From positions 20,748,438 to 20,812,437 of the forward strand of contig NW_020654422.1 in the NCBI RefSeq assembly GCF_003589595.1: a stretch of 64,000 nucleotides of DNA, written 5' to 3'. A program made the position numbers and the translations under genes. This stretch comes from Hyposmocoma kahamanoa. Taxonomy: Eukaryota; Arthropoda; Insecta; Lepidoptera; Cosmopterigidae. Below, piece by piece: positions 21,813-31,859 of this stretch. The notes beneath the pieces were generated by a model, which saw only the letters and a list, made by a program, of their open reading frames with translations, ran no database searches and was not told where the DNA came from. The first letter of the stretch is position 1. Every line of letters starts with the position of its first letter.

Positions 21813-22859
21813 CTTTATAAGTCAAATTACTTAATGTTGAATTAGTTACCAACTCTTATTTTTATTTTATCCCATAATGTGGGTATTTGTATATTTCGTT
21901 TTCAAAAGAAATCTAAAATATAAATCTATTCCATTACGTGATAAAAAAACAATTTTCGTACTTCGAAAAATTCATTCACAACGAATTGGAACAGTATTAT
22001 CATCGGAGAAACCAAAATGTACAAATTAAACTTTGTTCCGAAAGAATATAAAGTTGAAAATTGAATGGTAATTGCAAATTGATTCGCCGTCCAATTTCTA
22101 TCAGTATGTCAAATCGCAACTCAATGACGTAGAAAATAAGATTCAATATCGTATCCGGAGGTTATTGGTCGGAAATACGAAAAAAGAAGATAAAATCATG
22201 GAATGCCATTGGTGGATTTCGCTTTGAAATCTATTCGAACTTTTGTCTTTGTTTCTTTCGTCAGAAAAGAGTTGCGATTTGAATTCACGCTAAATCAGGG
22301 TCAGTCATGACCACAATGTTACTATATATATATATGTCAAATCTATCATTGAAAAATAAAACAAATATAAATAATCGCATCTTTTATCCACAAATTTAAA
22401 TGCTTTTAACCTAGCGAAAACTTTTTAAAATACTCCGACTGTGTTTCTTTTTACGCAAATACAATAACGAAACAAATTTTAAACGTGCATAAATGCTTTT
22501 TGAATCAACCCGTCAGGCAGCCAATTGGAAATTTAAATATAAACGTCAAAGGGTGACAATCAAATAAAATTAGGCGAGACCGTATGAGTTGGACGTGGAC
22601 GTGAAAATTGTGTTGTAATTACGCCTATTAAGGACCGTTGTCCGAACGCGTGGCAACCCCATGATTATCGTGTCAGTTCGTTTAAAAAAAAGGAATGAGT
22701 TAGTAACTTGTTCGTATTTTAAAATGTATATTACTTTAATATTTTTTGCAAATGTTATTGGCTTGGATTCTTGGAACTATGAGTTTTATAAGAAAGTGAA
22801 GTTGTTTGGAGTGGATTGGAGTGGACCCCAACATTTACAATATATATATTTTTTTATTT
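21813..22859. other. Unassigned, with TA microsatellite
   Basis: About 1 kb with no family. A short TA run lies at 22323-22335. The frame at 22661-22861 is chance-like. Confidence 0.5.
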
Positions 22860-23665
22860 GAAACATCAGAGATCGAGACTTAAACGGGTTACTAACACGG
22901 ATTTTTGTCATCCAAATACGCAGAAGTTGTATAATAACGTTTAGTATAAAGTTTTTGTTTCACTATAGTTTTAAACCTCGTGAAAGGCAAATTTTGTATA
23001 TCAACCGGAATCTTGTTATAAAAGCGTATACATTGCCCCTTAAATGATTTTTTGACTTTGTGAAGACGACTATCAAGAAAAGCTAGTTTATTTTTATTCC
23101 TTGTATTAATGTTATATGTGTCACTATTTTTCATAAAGAAATTACTATTTCTTTTAACATAAATTACATTTTCATAAATGTACTGTGAGGCTAGTGTAAG
23201 AATGTTAATTTCCTTAAACTTATCTCTCTAAAATACTTTGGGGCCCAGATTGTAAATTGCCCTAACTGCACGTTTCTGCAGGACAAAGATTCTATTGATA
23301 TCGGCGGCATTACCTCAAAGCAAAATGCCGTATGTCATTAGACTGTGAAAGTAGCTGAAGTAAACCAATCTAGCGGTTTCGACGTCTGAAAGTTTCCTAA
23401 TTTTTTTAATCGCGTACACTGCAGAGCCGAGTCGTTTTGATAACTTACTTATATGAGGACCCCACTGCAATTTAGCATCTCACGTTATACCTAGAAATAC
23501 AACTGTATCCACAGGAATCAATTTTTCGTTTCTAACTACAATGTTTGTAGCCGTCTCTTTAACATTGGGTAATGTAAATGTCACACAATTAGTTACATAT
23601 TTAACGTTTTTTAAATCTTTATCAAACAATGCATATTTTGAATGATAATAATGTTGTAATTATTA
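22860..23665 (-). mobile_element. LINE LA reverse-transcriptase C-terminus
   Basis: The best LA copy in reverse orientation. From about 23610 downwards the minus strand reads VVFLGIT (stop) DAKLQWGPHIS, KLSKRLGSAVYAIKKIRKLS, DVETARLVYFSYFHSLMTYG, ILL (stop) GNAADINRIFVLQKRAV and RAIYNLGPKVF (stop). It continues to NTRNKNKLAFLDSRLHKVKK and FKGQCIRFYNKIPVDIQNLP. The segments are those of a CR1/Jockey-type thumb and C-terminus. TGA replaces Trp in one place, and other stops show decay. The catalytic core and endonuclease are absent. Confidence 0.85.
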
Positions 23666-23844
23666 TTCGACATTGCAAAATAATAGTAAGTTGTTCGTAG
23701 TATTGATATAAAGATCGATCAAATTAGCGTCATTTTCGTTTAACACGGGAAAAATTCATTGAGTTTGTATTACCAAAATAAATAATGGAGTACTTTGACG
23801 AAAAAAAAATATTTCAATAGTAAGTTCAAAAGAAGGATTCTACT

Positions 23845-23950
23845 TTTTTAAATATCGGGACTCGAATCCCGGTGGGATCAATTTGGAAACGAACTTTTCT
23901 AATTTGCTTCTCGTCTGTGTGTTTTGGCTATTACTCTGAAGTTCTATTTT
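23845..23950 (+). mobile_element. S3 SINE fragment
   Basis: GGGACTCGAATCCCGGTGGG carries the B box. AAACGAACTTTTCTAATTTG and TCTGTGTGTTTTGGC continue the S3 body. The A box end is missing. Confidence 0.65.
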
Positions 23951-23964
23951 ATAAGATACTAAGT

Positions 23965-24178
23965 GCCGAGACTAACAAGGCGTGCTCCTGATGGTAAGAG
24001 ACACGCCTGTCCATAGCAGTTGTCGTGCCACTCTTTAAATTTCAAAGATCTGAGGGACACTGCCACTGCGCCCGTCACTCTGAGACATAAGTTGACAAAT
24101 CCCATGTGCCTGTAATTTCACCAGCACCCTTAACGCAGTAATGCTCATTAATACTTCCCTGGATGAACTCTTTTGCTA
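23965..24178 (-). mobile_element. S2 repeat with internal deletion
   Basis: Reverse copy with AGAGACACGCCTGTCCATAG, CTGAGACATAAGTTGACAAA and AATACTTCCCTGGATGAACT. The block between GCACCCTTA and ACGCAGTAATG is shortened. Confidence 0.75.
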
Positions 24179-24194
24179 CTAAATATAACACATA

Positions 24195-24367
24195 CATTTA
24201 TAACCCTGTATCGCGGGTGCCATAGACACACGCATAGACAACAACAAATTACACCCAAACTCACGAGAGAAAGAAATGCAGGCCATACAATATTCATCCC
24301 GGCCAGGGAATTGAACCTGAGACCTTTGCGTCGTAGATCAGCATGGTAACCGTTCAGCCACGGAGGA
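24195..24367 (-). mobile_element. S1 tRNA-derived SINE
   Basis: Reverse copy. The minus strand begins CCTCCGTGGCTGAACGGTTA (A box TGGCTGAACGG) and has CAGGTTCAATTCCC, a B box with one change. The body ends near TATCGCGGGTGCCATAGACA. Confidence 0.75.
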
Positions 24368-24835
24368 AGTTAATCAAATTTAGCTCAAAAGGATCTTGCT
24401 TGAGCCATAATACAAAAAAAATGGGGGTCGTTGATCTCTAACATGTGATAAAAAAACAAAACATAATCGTTTCTTTCAAACCTTGACACAGTGTTGAAAT
24501 GGGTGCAGTTTTGTTCCACAAATTGAACCTAATGCGCTACATGGCCGTTGGATGGGTTCAAAAACACTTACTGACAGGTGATGCTTCATATATGATTGAC
24601 AAGGCTATATTAGAAGTAGAAAGGTGATTTTTAACACGGTTTTGGTTATACAAGAATTAATATACGTTTTATAAAAGTGGTGAACAAAATAGTTAATGTC
24701 AATTTTGATTAACTCTATTTCACATGGGATTTTCAAACTTTAAGAGCACAAACTATATCGGTACATAAGTATACTTACATTATATTTACACTATTTTGTA
24801 CACGTCTCCATAACTGGTTGTAAAATATTAGTAAG
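24368..24835. other. Nothing recognised
   Basis: No assignment. Confidence 0.5.
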
Positions 24836-24897
24836 ACTGTTTACTGGCAGAGGATCGTCATCTACTGGCAGAGGATCGTCATCTACCAGTAAACAGT
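24836..24897. repeat. Tandem 21-bp duplication inside an inverted repeat
   Basis: TACTGGCAGAGGATCGTCATC occurs at 24842-24862 and again, identically, at 24863-24883. The pair lies between ACTGTTTACTGG (24836-24847) and its inverse CCAGTAAACAGT (24886-24897), so the unit can fold into a hairpin. Confidence 0.8.
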
Positions 24898-25064
24898 TCT
24901 TTATTGCACAAAGAAAAAACACATAAAAACACATGTTAGAAAGGACATATACAAAGGTGAGCTTATATGTGAGAGTTCTCTTCCAGCTAACCCTGGATGT
25001 GGTGTAAAAATCAAGTCGGTGGGACTAATCATCATACAACGAAATTAAAATTAAAATTTGAATA

Positions 25065-25118
25065 AAAATCATATATATTGATCATATATATCATATATGT
25101 TGATCATATATATACAAG
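25065..25118. repeat. AT-rich short tandem repeat
   Basis: Repeated ATCATATAT and TTGATCATATATA words. A simple local expansion. Confidence 0.6.
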
Positions 25119-25189
25119 ACATACACATCTATATGAACTTTATATGCATAAATACATAAGCAGACAATATATTGTAATCTAAACAAATT

Positions 25190-25385
25190 ACTTGTTCAAA
25201 CAAACCGACATTTCGGGCCCTTTACAGGTCCCATGGTCACGGTTGACCTGACTGACATGGGACCTGTAAAGGGCCCGAAACGTCGGTGTGTTTGAAAAAA
25301 CAAATATATGCGATTTAAATCCGGAAAAATAGTTTCATTCCTATGTGTAACAATCGCGAAAATCTAAGAACTCGGTACGTACATA
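25190..25385. mobile_element. Two Penelope-like tails head to head
   Basis: The plus-strand tail starts near 25255 with CATGGGACCTGTAAAGGGCC, then CGAAACGTCGG, TGTTTGAAAAAACAAA and TAGTTTCATTCC. It matches 33340-33435. An inverted copy of its first 40 bases lies at 25195-25234 (reverse complement of the same words), with about 20 bases between the arms. PLE copies often carry inverted or tandem partial duplicates of their ends. Confidence 0.75.
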
Positions 25386-25489
25386 TATGTTACCAATTGA
25401 CTATCTAACGCTTTCAATAGGAAGTGAAAGAAGCTCTTTTAATTTGTTATTATTATTTATATTATTAGCTAAGGTTCTCGCGATATAGA

Positions 25490-25577
25490 TATTTCCGAGG
25501 GGCACTGCAACTGTTATAGACAGGCGTGTCGCTTACCACCAGACGCACTACTTGTTCTTCCCATCACTAGTTATCAT
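25490..25577 (+). mobile_element. S2 3' end fragment
   Basis: CTGCAACTGTTATAGACAGG, CGTGTCGCTTACCACCAGAC and CACTAGTTATCATAAAG are the last 85 or so bases of S2. Confidence 0.65.
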
Positions 25578-26737
25578 AAAGAAAAACTTCGGTGGCCCAG
25601 CGGTCTGAGCTAACTAACAATGTCCAGGATATAATTTAAATGCGGTAACCACATTCTAATTCCGAGAATTAACTAAAATGTGTAACAACCACTAAATCCA
25701 TTAATGACCGACTCAAATAATACAGCGTTAAATCAAACAAAGTTATAAACCACACCAAACATGTGATTGTCAAAGTAAAATATAATTTGTTGTCATAACC
25801 ACTCTGTTTTAACTAAATTATCTATTCAGAACATTTCAAATGAGTCATGCTTGTTTAAACTATTGTTTAACCATGAAAGGGTAAATAGTGGAATATACAG
25901 TTTAAGGATTTTATTTGTAATGATTTTTTCTTCATACGCGGGTAAAATTACAATAATATCGCAATGCCATTACAATAGTGTTGTAACTCAAAATATGTGT
26001 TAATATTATATCATTACTGAACGTAAAACTTGATTCTCTACACTTCAAAACAACCGTCTTTGGAATATTGTAAGAAACTCAAAATGAGACACACTTTATG
26101 TGAGCTATAGTTCTAGCCAAAATAATCCTTATTGAAAAACATGAAATTATTTTTTCCATTTTATTGTTAAATGTATTTGGTAAATTGTTTAAGTGTCTAT
26201 AATAAACTATAACATATAAATTTTAATGATTTTTTTTGCGGGAATTGAGTAATTCGTTTTTCATCGATTATGAGAAAGTCCTCTTTTTGAGTTACAACAC
26301 AATTGTAATAGCAGTGCGAATGTATGTAGTATTTTATGCAATCATGGCGTAATGAGGGTTCGTACTGCCAAGTGGCCTAACTAATAGATACGAGATTTTA
26401 AGACCCAATTGTGTAATGATTGCGTTCAATACGTTTTCAACGACAAAATTAAAATTAAATACAGACAACAAATTAATGTATATTTTGATAACAATCCACG
26501 AGAACAAATTCAAACGTAAGCCAAACAAACGTTATAAAACAAAAAAAACCAAAGAGATACAATAGAAATGTACGTGATTGGCCAAGTAACGCCTGTATTT
26601 TAACCAATCAGTATAGCGTTTGAGTAGTGCCTTAATCAATATTTTATATTGTTTTAAATAGCTTTTTTTTTGTCCAGTCGCACCCCTCCTAGAAGAATCG
26701 CATAAGTGGAGTTACGTCAAATTTTTTTTTATAAACC
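25578..26737. other. Nothing recognised
   Basis: Over 1 kb of AT-rich sequence. A short tRNA-like patch (GGTGGCCCAGCGGT at 25587) is too small to assign. Confidence 0.5.
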
Positions 26738-26882
26738 GTGCGACCGTCACCCTTAATAATACATAAGTTGACAAGTCCTATGTGCCTGTAACTTCACCAG
26801 CACCCTAACTCTTCCAAATCGGAACGCAGTAACGCTTATATTACTGCTTTGCGGCATTACTAGGTAATGGTATTTGCAATTT
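26738..26882 (-). mobile_element. S2 5' half
   Basis: Reverse copy starting inside the family. It has ATACATAAGTTGACAAGTCC, TGCCTGTAACTTCACCAGCA and GGAACGCAGTAACGC. Confidence 0.7.
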
Positions 26883-26977
26883 CGTAACAAGAATTGGCTT
26901 CCATTCCAATCCGCGGCAATGTAAATTGAGCCTAATGGACACCATACTGGTTCATTAAGTCCCAGTTCACAATATCA

Positions 26978-27772
26978 CATCATTTCGCGTCCCAAGTGTG
27001 GAATCCGCAATATGGTATTTATATTGATAGGATAGAGTCGATACAGAAGCGATTTCTGCGTTTTCTTGACTTCAGGGCCAAACAAAAGTCGCTGAGTTAT
27101 GAGCATCGATGTAAGCGATACCACTTCTTGCCACTGTCAATGCGTCGGGAAATAAATGACATCTGTCTTTTATCTAAACTGGCAAATGGTAAAATTGACT
27201 GTCCGGAATTGCTGTCCATGATTGGTCTTCGTGCTAACGCACTGGCTTTGCGGCAGCGCCCTCTGCTTCACTTACCAAATGTCCGCACAAATTACAGGCA
27301 AAATACATTCATGGTACGTAGCTGTAAAACCTTTAACAAGTATAGCACCGATAATGACTTTGATTTATTTGCGTCTAGCACTGCATCTATAAAGAGAACT
27401 GTGGGTTTGAATTATTTTAAAAGGCAATAACTAGTAAATATTTTAGATATGGTGGGTTGGTGGGTATGCTCAAATGATAAGTAGGTATATAAATCTTATT
27501 ATGTTGAATATATGTATGTATTAAATAGTATAGTTGGATATGTATATATTTATGTCGTTAATATTATTATTGGACTTAAACTAAACTAAATTAACTAAAG
27601 TGTATATGCGTATGCGTATGTAGGATTAGCAATTAGTGTTAACATATGTTTTGTATATAGATTTTCATATGTGGAGGTTTTTAATAGGCTTATAAGTTTA
27701 CATTTAGTTTATAAATTAATATTAAAGAATGCTGTAAACCTTCCTAAGAATAAATAAATAAATTATTCGAAA
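26978..27772 (+). mobile_element. LINE LD C-terminus and 3' UTR, intact frame
   Basis: From about 26985 to the TAA at 27428-27430 an uninterrupted frame encodes the last ~145 residues of a CR1/Jockey-type reverse transcriptase. Segments are SQVWNPQYGIYIDRIESIQK, RFLRFLDFRAK, YEHRCKRYHFLPLSMRREIN, DICLLSKLANGKIDCPELLS and RTNYRQNTFMVRSCKTFNKY. It is 5'-truncated and so lacks endonuclease and catalytic core. A 3' UTR follows and ends in an AATAAATAAATAAA tail at 27757-27771. The lack of stops suggests a relatively young insertion. It shares its family with 53338-54205. Confidence 0.85.
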
Positions 27773-28044
27773 GACAAATTATAGAATAAAAATCTATACG
27801 AAGACGTTTCTACTCACATTGAGCAAGATTTCGAGAACACTGTTCTATCTCAATATCGTCTAATCGATCAGAATGGTTTAAAAACAACTGAGTCAGAATC
27901 TGGCATGTAAAGTCGATGAACCATATGTCACGTGATTCTTTAGAACCAATAGAATGCTCGGTTACTTATTCACAATTAAATTTTGCACATTTTGAACAAT
28001 GGAATGTAATAACCTGATGTAGTACATAGAGTGATTAATACCTC

Positions 28045-28270
28045 CCCATGAAATACCGGGATAATTGTATCTTATACGTCTCGTGTCCAACAGATTTTTG
28101 TCATGCAATTATGCAGAATAACATTTAATTTGAAATCTCGTAAACGGTAAATTTTGAATACCAACCGGTATTTTATTATAAATGCATATACGTAGTCCCT
28201 TTAATGAATTTTTGTTTACCACTATTTTTCATTTAAAAAAAACACTATTTTGTGTACTCTCAATCCTTAG
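28045..28270 (-). mobile_element. LINE LA 3' end fragment
   Basis: AGATTTTTGTCATGCAATTA, ATTTTGAATACCAACCGGTA and ATACGTAGTCCCTTTAATGA match 22900-23060, in reverse orientation. The coding part is too short and too broken to read. Confidence 0.6.
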
Positions 28271-28275
28271 GTTGT

Positions 28276-28396
28276 CTGGAAGAAATCATTGTAAGCGATA
28301 AGACCGCTAATTGTTACCCTGCTAGTATATTTAATTTTTGTCATGTAATCTTTCTGTTTGTGGTGCTAACAATAAATAATTTTCTATCTATCTATT
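28276..28396 (+). mobile_element. LINE 3' UTR, uninterrupted
   Basis: GGTTGTCTGGAAGAAATCAT, then AAGCGATAAGACCGCTAATT, then a TCTATCTATCTATTC tail. This is the same 3' UTR that is split at 10563/11076, here whole. Confidence 0.65.
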
Positions 28397-28440
28397 CTTC
28401 TTAACATAAACTACTTTATCATAAGTGTACTGTGACGGAA

Positions 28441-28728
28441 CTTTTTTTCGTAATATCAAGTGATGGGACAAACAAGTCGTGAGCCTGATGTATGCTACAC
28501 GCCTGTCTATAACAGAAGTAGCAGTGTCACTCAGATATTTAAATCGTAAAGATCTGAGGGGCACTATCACTGGGTCGTCACTTTGAGGCATAAGTTGACA
28601 AGTCCCATGTGCCTGTAATTTCACCAACACCCTTACCCATCAAAACCGGAAGACAGTATTGCTTGGCGGCAGAAACAGGTAAGGTCCTTCCCTGGACGCA
28701 CTCTTTCACAATGAGCTCTACTGCTAAT
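28441..28728 (-). mobile_element. S2 dispersed repeat, near full length
   Basis: Reverse copy from AATATCAAGTGATGGGACAA to TGAGCTCTACTGCTA. All main blocks are present, with a small deletion around 28655. Confidence 0.8.
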
Positions 28729-29474
28729 AAGAATAAGTGTAAAAATGTTATTTCTCTCTAATTTTTTTACGTGGTAAGTATTCCGGGATTTCAGATGGAG
28801 GAATTATTTACTCTATATCTATTGCTTGAAGAGTAGGTAAATAGTATCGACTCATCCGTAGAACAAAGATCTATGTGCAAGACTACTTGTTCTCAGGACA
28901 TAGTACATTTCGTTCGTTCTTCTTCGCTGGAGATGTCACATCGACTGTTGCTCGATTTTATATTACCGAAATGAAATAAGACATATAAATTTTCAAAACA
29001 CCTTTACACTAGGCCTTAATTTGAATAAGGAAATTATTCTCGTAACGCACTTATTCTCTTTTCGCGATATAATCACATTGGACTCTGTTCTTCGGATGAG
29101 TCGGTATATTTACTTCTTGTTCCTATCTCTAACTAATTGAGATTGGGCTACTACATAAAGCAGAGCTATGCGTAATTACAATAAACATCAAAAGAACGAA
29201 AATAAAACACACGATAATGAAAGAGAGGGCAGAATAGTCAATAATGGAATTAAAGCGCTGTAGTTTAATATTTACTGAACAATGTTGGACACGGATAATG
29301 AGATTCTACATTGTTTTAACCAAACACTCGATTTGGGAATGTTGTTTTGTTATTGGAGTGTTGATGACGTGGACTGTCCAATTTTGTGTTACTTCAAATC
29401 AATTTAGTAATTTACTTATGGCAAAATAAAATATGTATTGTTTTTAAATGCTTTCATAGATTTTATGTAAAGAA
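28729..29474. other. Nothing recognised
   Basis: AT-rich, with no gene or repeat assigned. The frame at 29244-29429 is chance-like. Confidence 0.5.
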
Positions 29475-30010
29475 GGAGGCAAACGAGCAGACGAGCCACT
29501 TGATGGGAGGTGGTCATGTCGCCCATGGACATTTGCAACAAACAGATGAGCTGCCAATGCGTTGCCAGTCTTTGAGTGTCCTGAAAACACGCTTTTTGAA
29601 GAACTCCATGCCAAAGCGCAAAGGAAGTATTTTTTTGCAGGTGGAAGGAACGAACGAGATGCCCACGTGATCTTACAATGTCAGGCATCTAAGATGTGGG
29701 TATGGTCCCTCCTTTGGCGGAAGGTGCGATGGTAGAAACGAGACACCACCAGCAGCAGTTCGAAAAGTTCCACAGAGTACGCCCCATTATAAAGACGGTA
29801 GAATACACACAGAGAGCCAACGTCTCTCCGTAGGCTAAGGGGCTCCATACCGTCTGCGAGTTTGCGATCAATGACAATACGAACAGTTCTACGTTGGATG
29901 GAGCCAAGTGGGTCAAGCTGGTATATGGGAGTTCCTGCCCAGAGATGCGCGCAATACTCCATACGTGGCCGTAGTTGTGTGTTTATATAACGAGAGTCGG
30001 TCATAGTCAA
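29475..30010 (-). mobile_element. LINE C-terminus, VHGRR type
   Basis: From 30010 to about 29690 an open minus-strand frame reads NTQLRPRMEYCAHLWAGTPI, LDPLGSIQRRTVRIVID, LSLRRDVGSLCVFYRLYNGA and FYHRTFRQRRDHTHILDA. After a frameshift the end reads FLPPAKKYFLCALAW and LAAHLFVANVHGRHDHLPSS. This order (MEYCSHLW, QRRAVRIV, LRRDVASLCVFYRIY, HHRTTRQ, VHGRR) is the very common lepidopteran CR1/Jockey-type C-terminus. The 3' region near 29476 (AAAGAAGGAGGCAAACGAGC) matches 3808. Confidence 0.85.
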
Positions 30011-30210
30011 AAGTCATAGATACTACGGCTAAAAAGTCGTTGAAAAACATAATACAAAGATCCGACAACAAGCACATAGGAAAATTCGTGAGGTTCGCTG
30101 GTTCATTCCGTGGCTTAGTTGGCATAATGTCTGGCACGGTTTGCTAGGAGACGTTGGCTCAAATCCGACCGGATTGAAGGAATTTTTTCTGAGTGTTCCA
30201 TCTTTGTATA
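30011..30210 (+). mobile_element. S4 tRNA-like SINE
   Basis: TTCCGTGGCTTAGTTGGCAT contains the A box (TGGCTTAGTTGG) and GGCTCAAATCC is a mutated B box. Upstream, ACGGCTAAAAAGTCGTTGAA and AGGAAAATTCGTGAGGTTCG are shared with 40605-40760 (minus). Downstream, AATTTTTTCTGAGTGTTCCA is shared with 59330. As conserved sequence lies on both sides of the tRNA-like part, this is a repeat and not a tRNA gene. Confidence 0.65.
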
Positions 30211-30212
30211 AA

Positions 30213-30435
30213 CTGCCTCCGTGGCCGAACGGTTACCATGCCGGACTGGCACGCAGAGGTCCCAGGTTCGATTCCCGGGCCGGGCGAAATATTTGTATGA
30301 ACTACATTTATTTCTCTCGTGAGTTTGGGTGTAATTTGTGGTTGTCTATGTGTGTGTCCATGGCACCCGCGACACAGGGTTTCCCTAGTGCGGGGCTATG
30401 TTGAGTGTGTGCGTTATTATAAAAAAAAAAAAAAT
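30213..30435 (+). mobile_element. S1 tRNA-derived SINE, best copy
   Basis: The head GCCTCCGTGGCCGAACGGTT has a consensus A box and CCCAGGTTCGATTCCCGGGC a perfect B box, spaced as in a tRNA-type polymerase III promoter. The body has TTATTTCTCTCGTGAGTTTG and CCCGCGACACAGGGTTTCCC, and ends GTGTGCGTTATTATAAA followed by a poly(A) run to 30434. A possible 6-bp duplication is AAACTG. The frame across it (30141-30404) is not a gene. Confidence 0.85.
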
Positions 30436-30545
30436 TACAAAAAACTGGTGGAGTAATTTCACAAAAAATAATTGACTATCATGGTGGTTAACATATCTGA
30501 CATTCAATAAAAATTTAAAATATGTATTTTCAAAGCAGAGAACAG

Positions 30546-30634
30546 TAGCAGTAGAGCTTCTTGTGAAAAAATCCGTTCAGGTAATACGATCTTACTTATT
30601 TTTGCCGCCGAGCAGTAATGTGAGCTTTACAGCG
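30546..30634 (+). mobile_element. S2 repeat, left half (interrupted)
   Basis: AGTAGCAGTAGAGCTTCTTG to CAGTAATGTGAGCTTTACAG is the S2 5' part. The repeat resumes at 30832 with TTCCGTTTTGG, the next block of the S2 sequence. Confidence 0.8.
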
Positions 30635-30831
30635 TTTTTTTGTACTCAATTTTGGTGACAATTTATTTTTATTTAAACATTTACAGAATATCATGATGAA
30701 GTATTATTTAATATTCGAATGTGGTAACCTGAAATATTGTTTAATATTTCACGCTGATATTATATTCCAGTAATGAAATAATAAAAATTGTCACCAAAAT
30801 TGAGTACAAAAAACTTACCTGAAAATTACTG
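30635..30831. mobile_element. M2 palindromic element inside S2
   Basis: The left side reads TTTGTACTCAATTTTGGTGA and the right side ATTGTCACCAAAATTGAGTA, a near-perfect inverted repeat of about 35 bp around an AT-rich, non-coding core. The right terminus carries extra bases (TTACCTGAAAATTACT) also present, inverted, at the left end of the copy at 45269, so the left terminus here is probably trimmed. S2 sequence flanks both sides. Confidence 0.8.
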
Positions 30832-31000
30832 TTCCGTTTTGGCCCGATTAAACTACAGGTACATGGGAGTTGTCAACTTTATGTATCAGGGTGACGATGA
30901 TGAACGCAATGCCACTGAGATCCTTGCAGTTGTTATAGATAAGCGTATCACTTATCACTAGGCCTATTATGACTTGTCCATTTTGTCACTTGATGCCATT
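30832..31000 (+). mobile_element. S2 repeat, right half (interrupted)
   Basis: TACAGGTACATGGGAGTTGT, TGTATCAGGGTGACG and CACTTGATGCCATTAATAAT complete the S2 copy begun at 30546. Confidence 0.75.
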
Positions 31001-31004
31001 AATA

Positions 31005-31226
31005 ATAATAATAACGCACACACACACACGCAAACACTCAACATAGCCTACTAGGGAAACCCTGTGTCGCGGGTGCCATGGACACACACATAGACAACCA
31101 CAAATTACAACCAAACTCACGAGAGAAATAAATGTAGGCCATACAAACATTTCTCCCGGCCCGGGAATCGAACCTGGGACCTCTGCGTGGCAGTCCGGCA
31201 TGGTAACCGTTCGGCCACGGAGGCAA
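31005..31226 (-). mobile_element. S1 tRNA-derived SINE, inverted partner
   Basis: Nearly identical to 30213-30435 but reversed. GGGAATCGAACCTGGGACCT is the reverse complement of an intact B box, and ACCGTTCGGCCACGGAGGC that of the A-box end. The 3' end is at the left, behind a short CA run and an AAT repeat. Confidence 0.85.
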
Positions 31227-31498
31227 TTAAAAATAAAATTATAAAATGAAAGTATTAATTAAAAGCTAAAAAAATCACAAGGCAAACAAATTAATCTTGA
31301 AATGGCTATACTGATCAAACACAACTACTAAACGAAACTCTAGTGTTTGCTCTTTATAAATAAGATAAGGTAAGATACTTTTAAATTTATTTTCATTTTT
31401 AATCTAATTTAATACAAGTAATGCAAATATTTAATGTAAATGAAGATATTGGTACATGATATCGTTTGACACAATTCTCGTTGACCATAAGCCCAGAC

Positions 31499-31501
31499 TT
31501 A
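31499..31501. repeat. TTA target duplication (left)
   Basis: TTA, matched by 31685-31687 after the inverted-repeat element. Confidence 0.7.
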
Positions 31502-31684
31502 GGGTCGTATTCCAGAACTCTACTCAATGTCAGGATTTGAGCAGACTTGAGTATGATTTCAAGCACTGGAAATACGACCCTAATGGCAAGGACTTGAGTA
31601 TGATTTGCAGTGCTCACTATAATGCGCTCTACGCAATACTCAAGTCCTGACTTGAGTATTGAGTAGAGTTCTGGAATACGACCC
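31502..31684. mobile_element. M3 palindromic element, Harbinger-like
   Basis: A 183-bp element. Its first 27 bases (GGGTCGTATTCCAGAACTCT and seven more) are repeated exactly, inverted, at the other end. TTA flanks both sides. Three-base TTA or TAA duplications are the mark of PIF/Harbinger transposons, so this is probably a Harbinger-type MITE. The core holds two copies of GACTTGAGTATGATTT. The open frames on both strands (31399-31707) only reflect the palindrome. Confidence 0.8.
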
Positions 31685-31687
31685 TTA
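31685..31687. repeat. TTA target duplication (right)
   Basis: TTA, same as 31499-31501. Confidence 0.7.
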
Positions 31688-31721
31688 GAAAGGTTGACTG
31701 TTATCAAATATCAAATAATAA

Positions 31722-31825
31722 TAATTACACACATAGACAACCACAAATTACACCCAAACTCACGAGAGAAATAAATATAGGTCATACAATTATTACTCCC
31801 GGCCCGGGAATATAATCCGGGACTT
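31722..31825 (-). mobile_element. S1 SINE fragment
   Basis: ACACATAGACAACCACAAAT, CAAACTCACGAGAGAAATAA and CCCGGCCCGGGAATATAATC match the body and part of the head of S1, in reverse. The A box is missing. Confidence 0.7.
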
Positions 31826-31859
31826 ATAATATATGACATGATATATTATAATTTAAAAA

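Noticed and set aside
29386..29688. Overlapping open frames on both strands
   Set aside because: They are shadow frames of the LINE C-terminus read on the minus strand (29475-30010).
30213..30290. A functional tRNA gene (A and B boxes present)
   Set aside because: The acceptor arm is not closed, the same head with the same body recurs at several places, and a poly(A) end follows. It is a SINE head. The same reasoning applies to 13470, 31226, 59275 and 20175.
31399..31707. Paired open frames on both strands
   Set aside because: They mirror each other because the M3 element is a palindrome.
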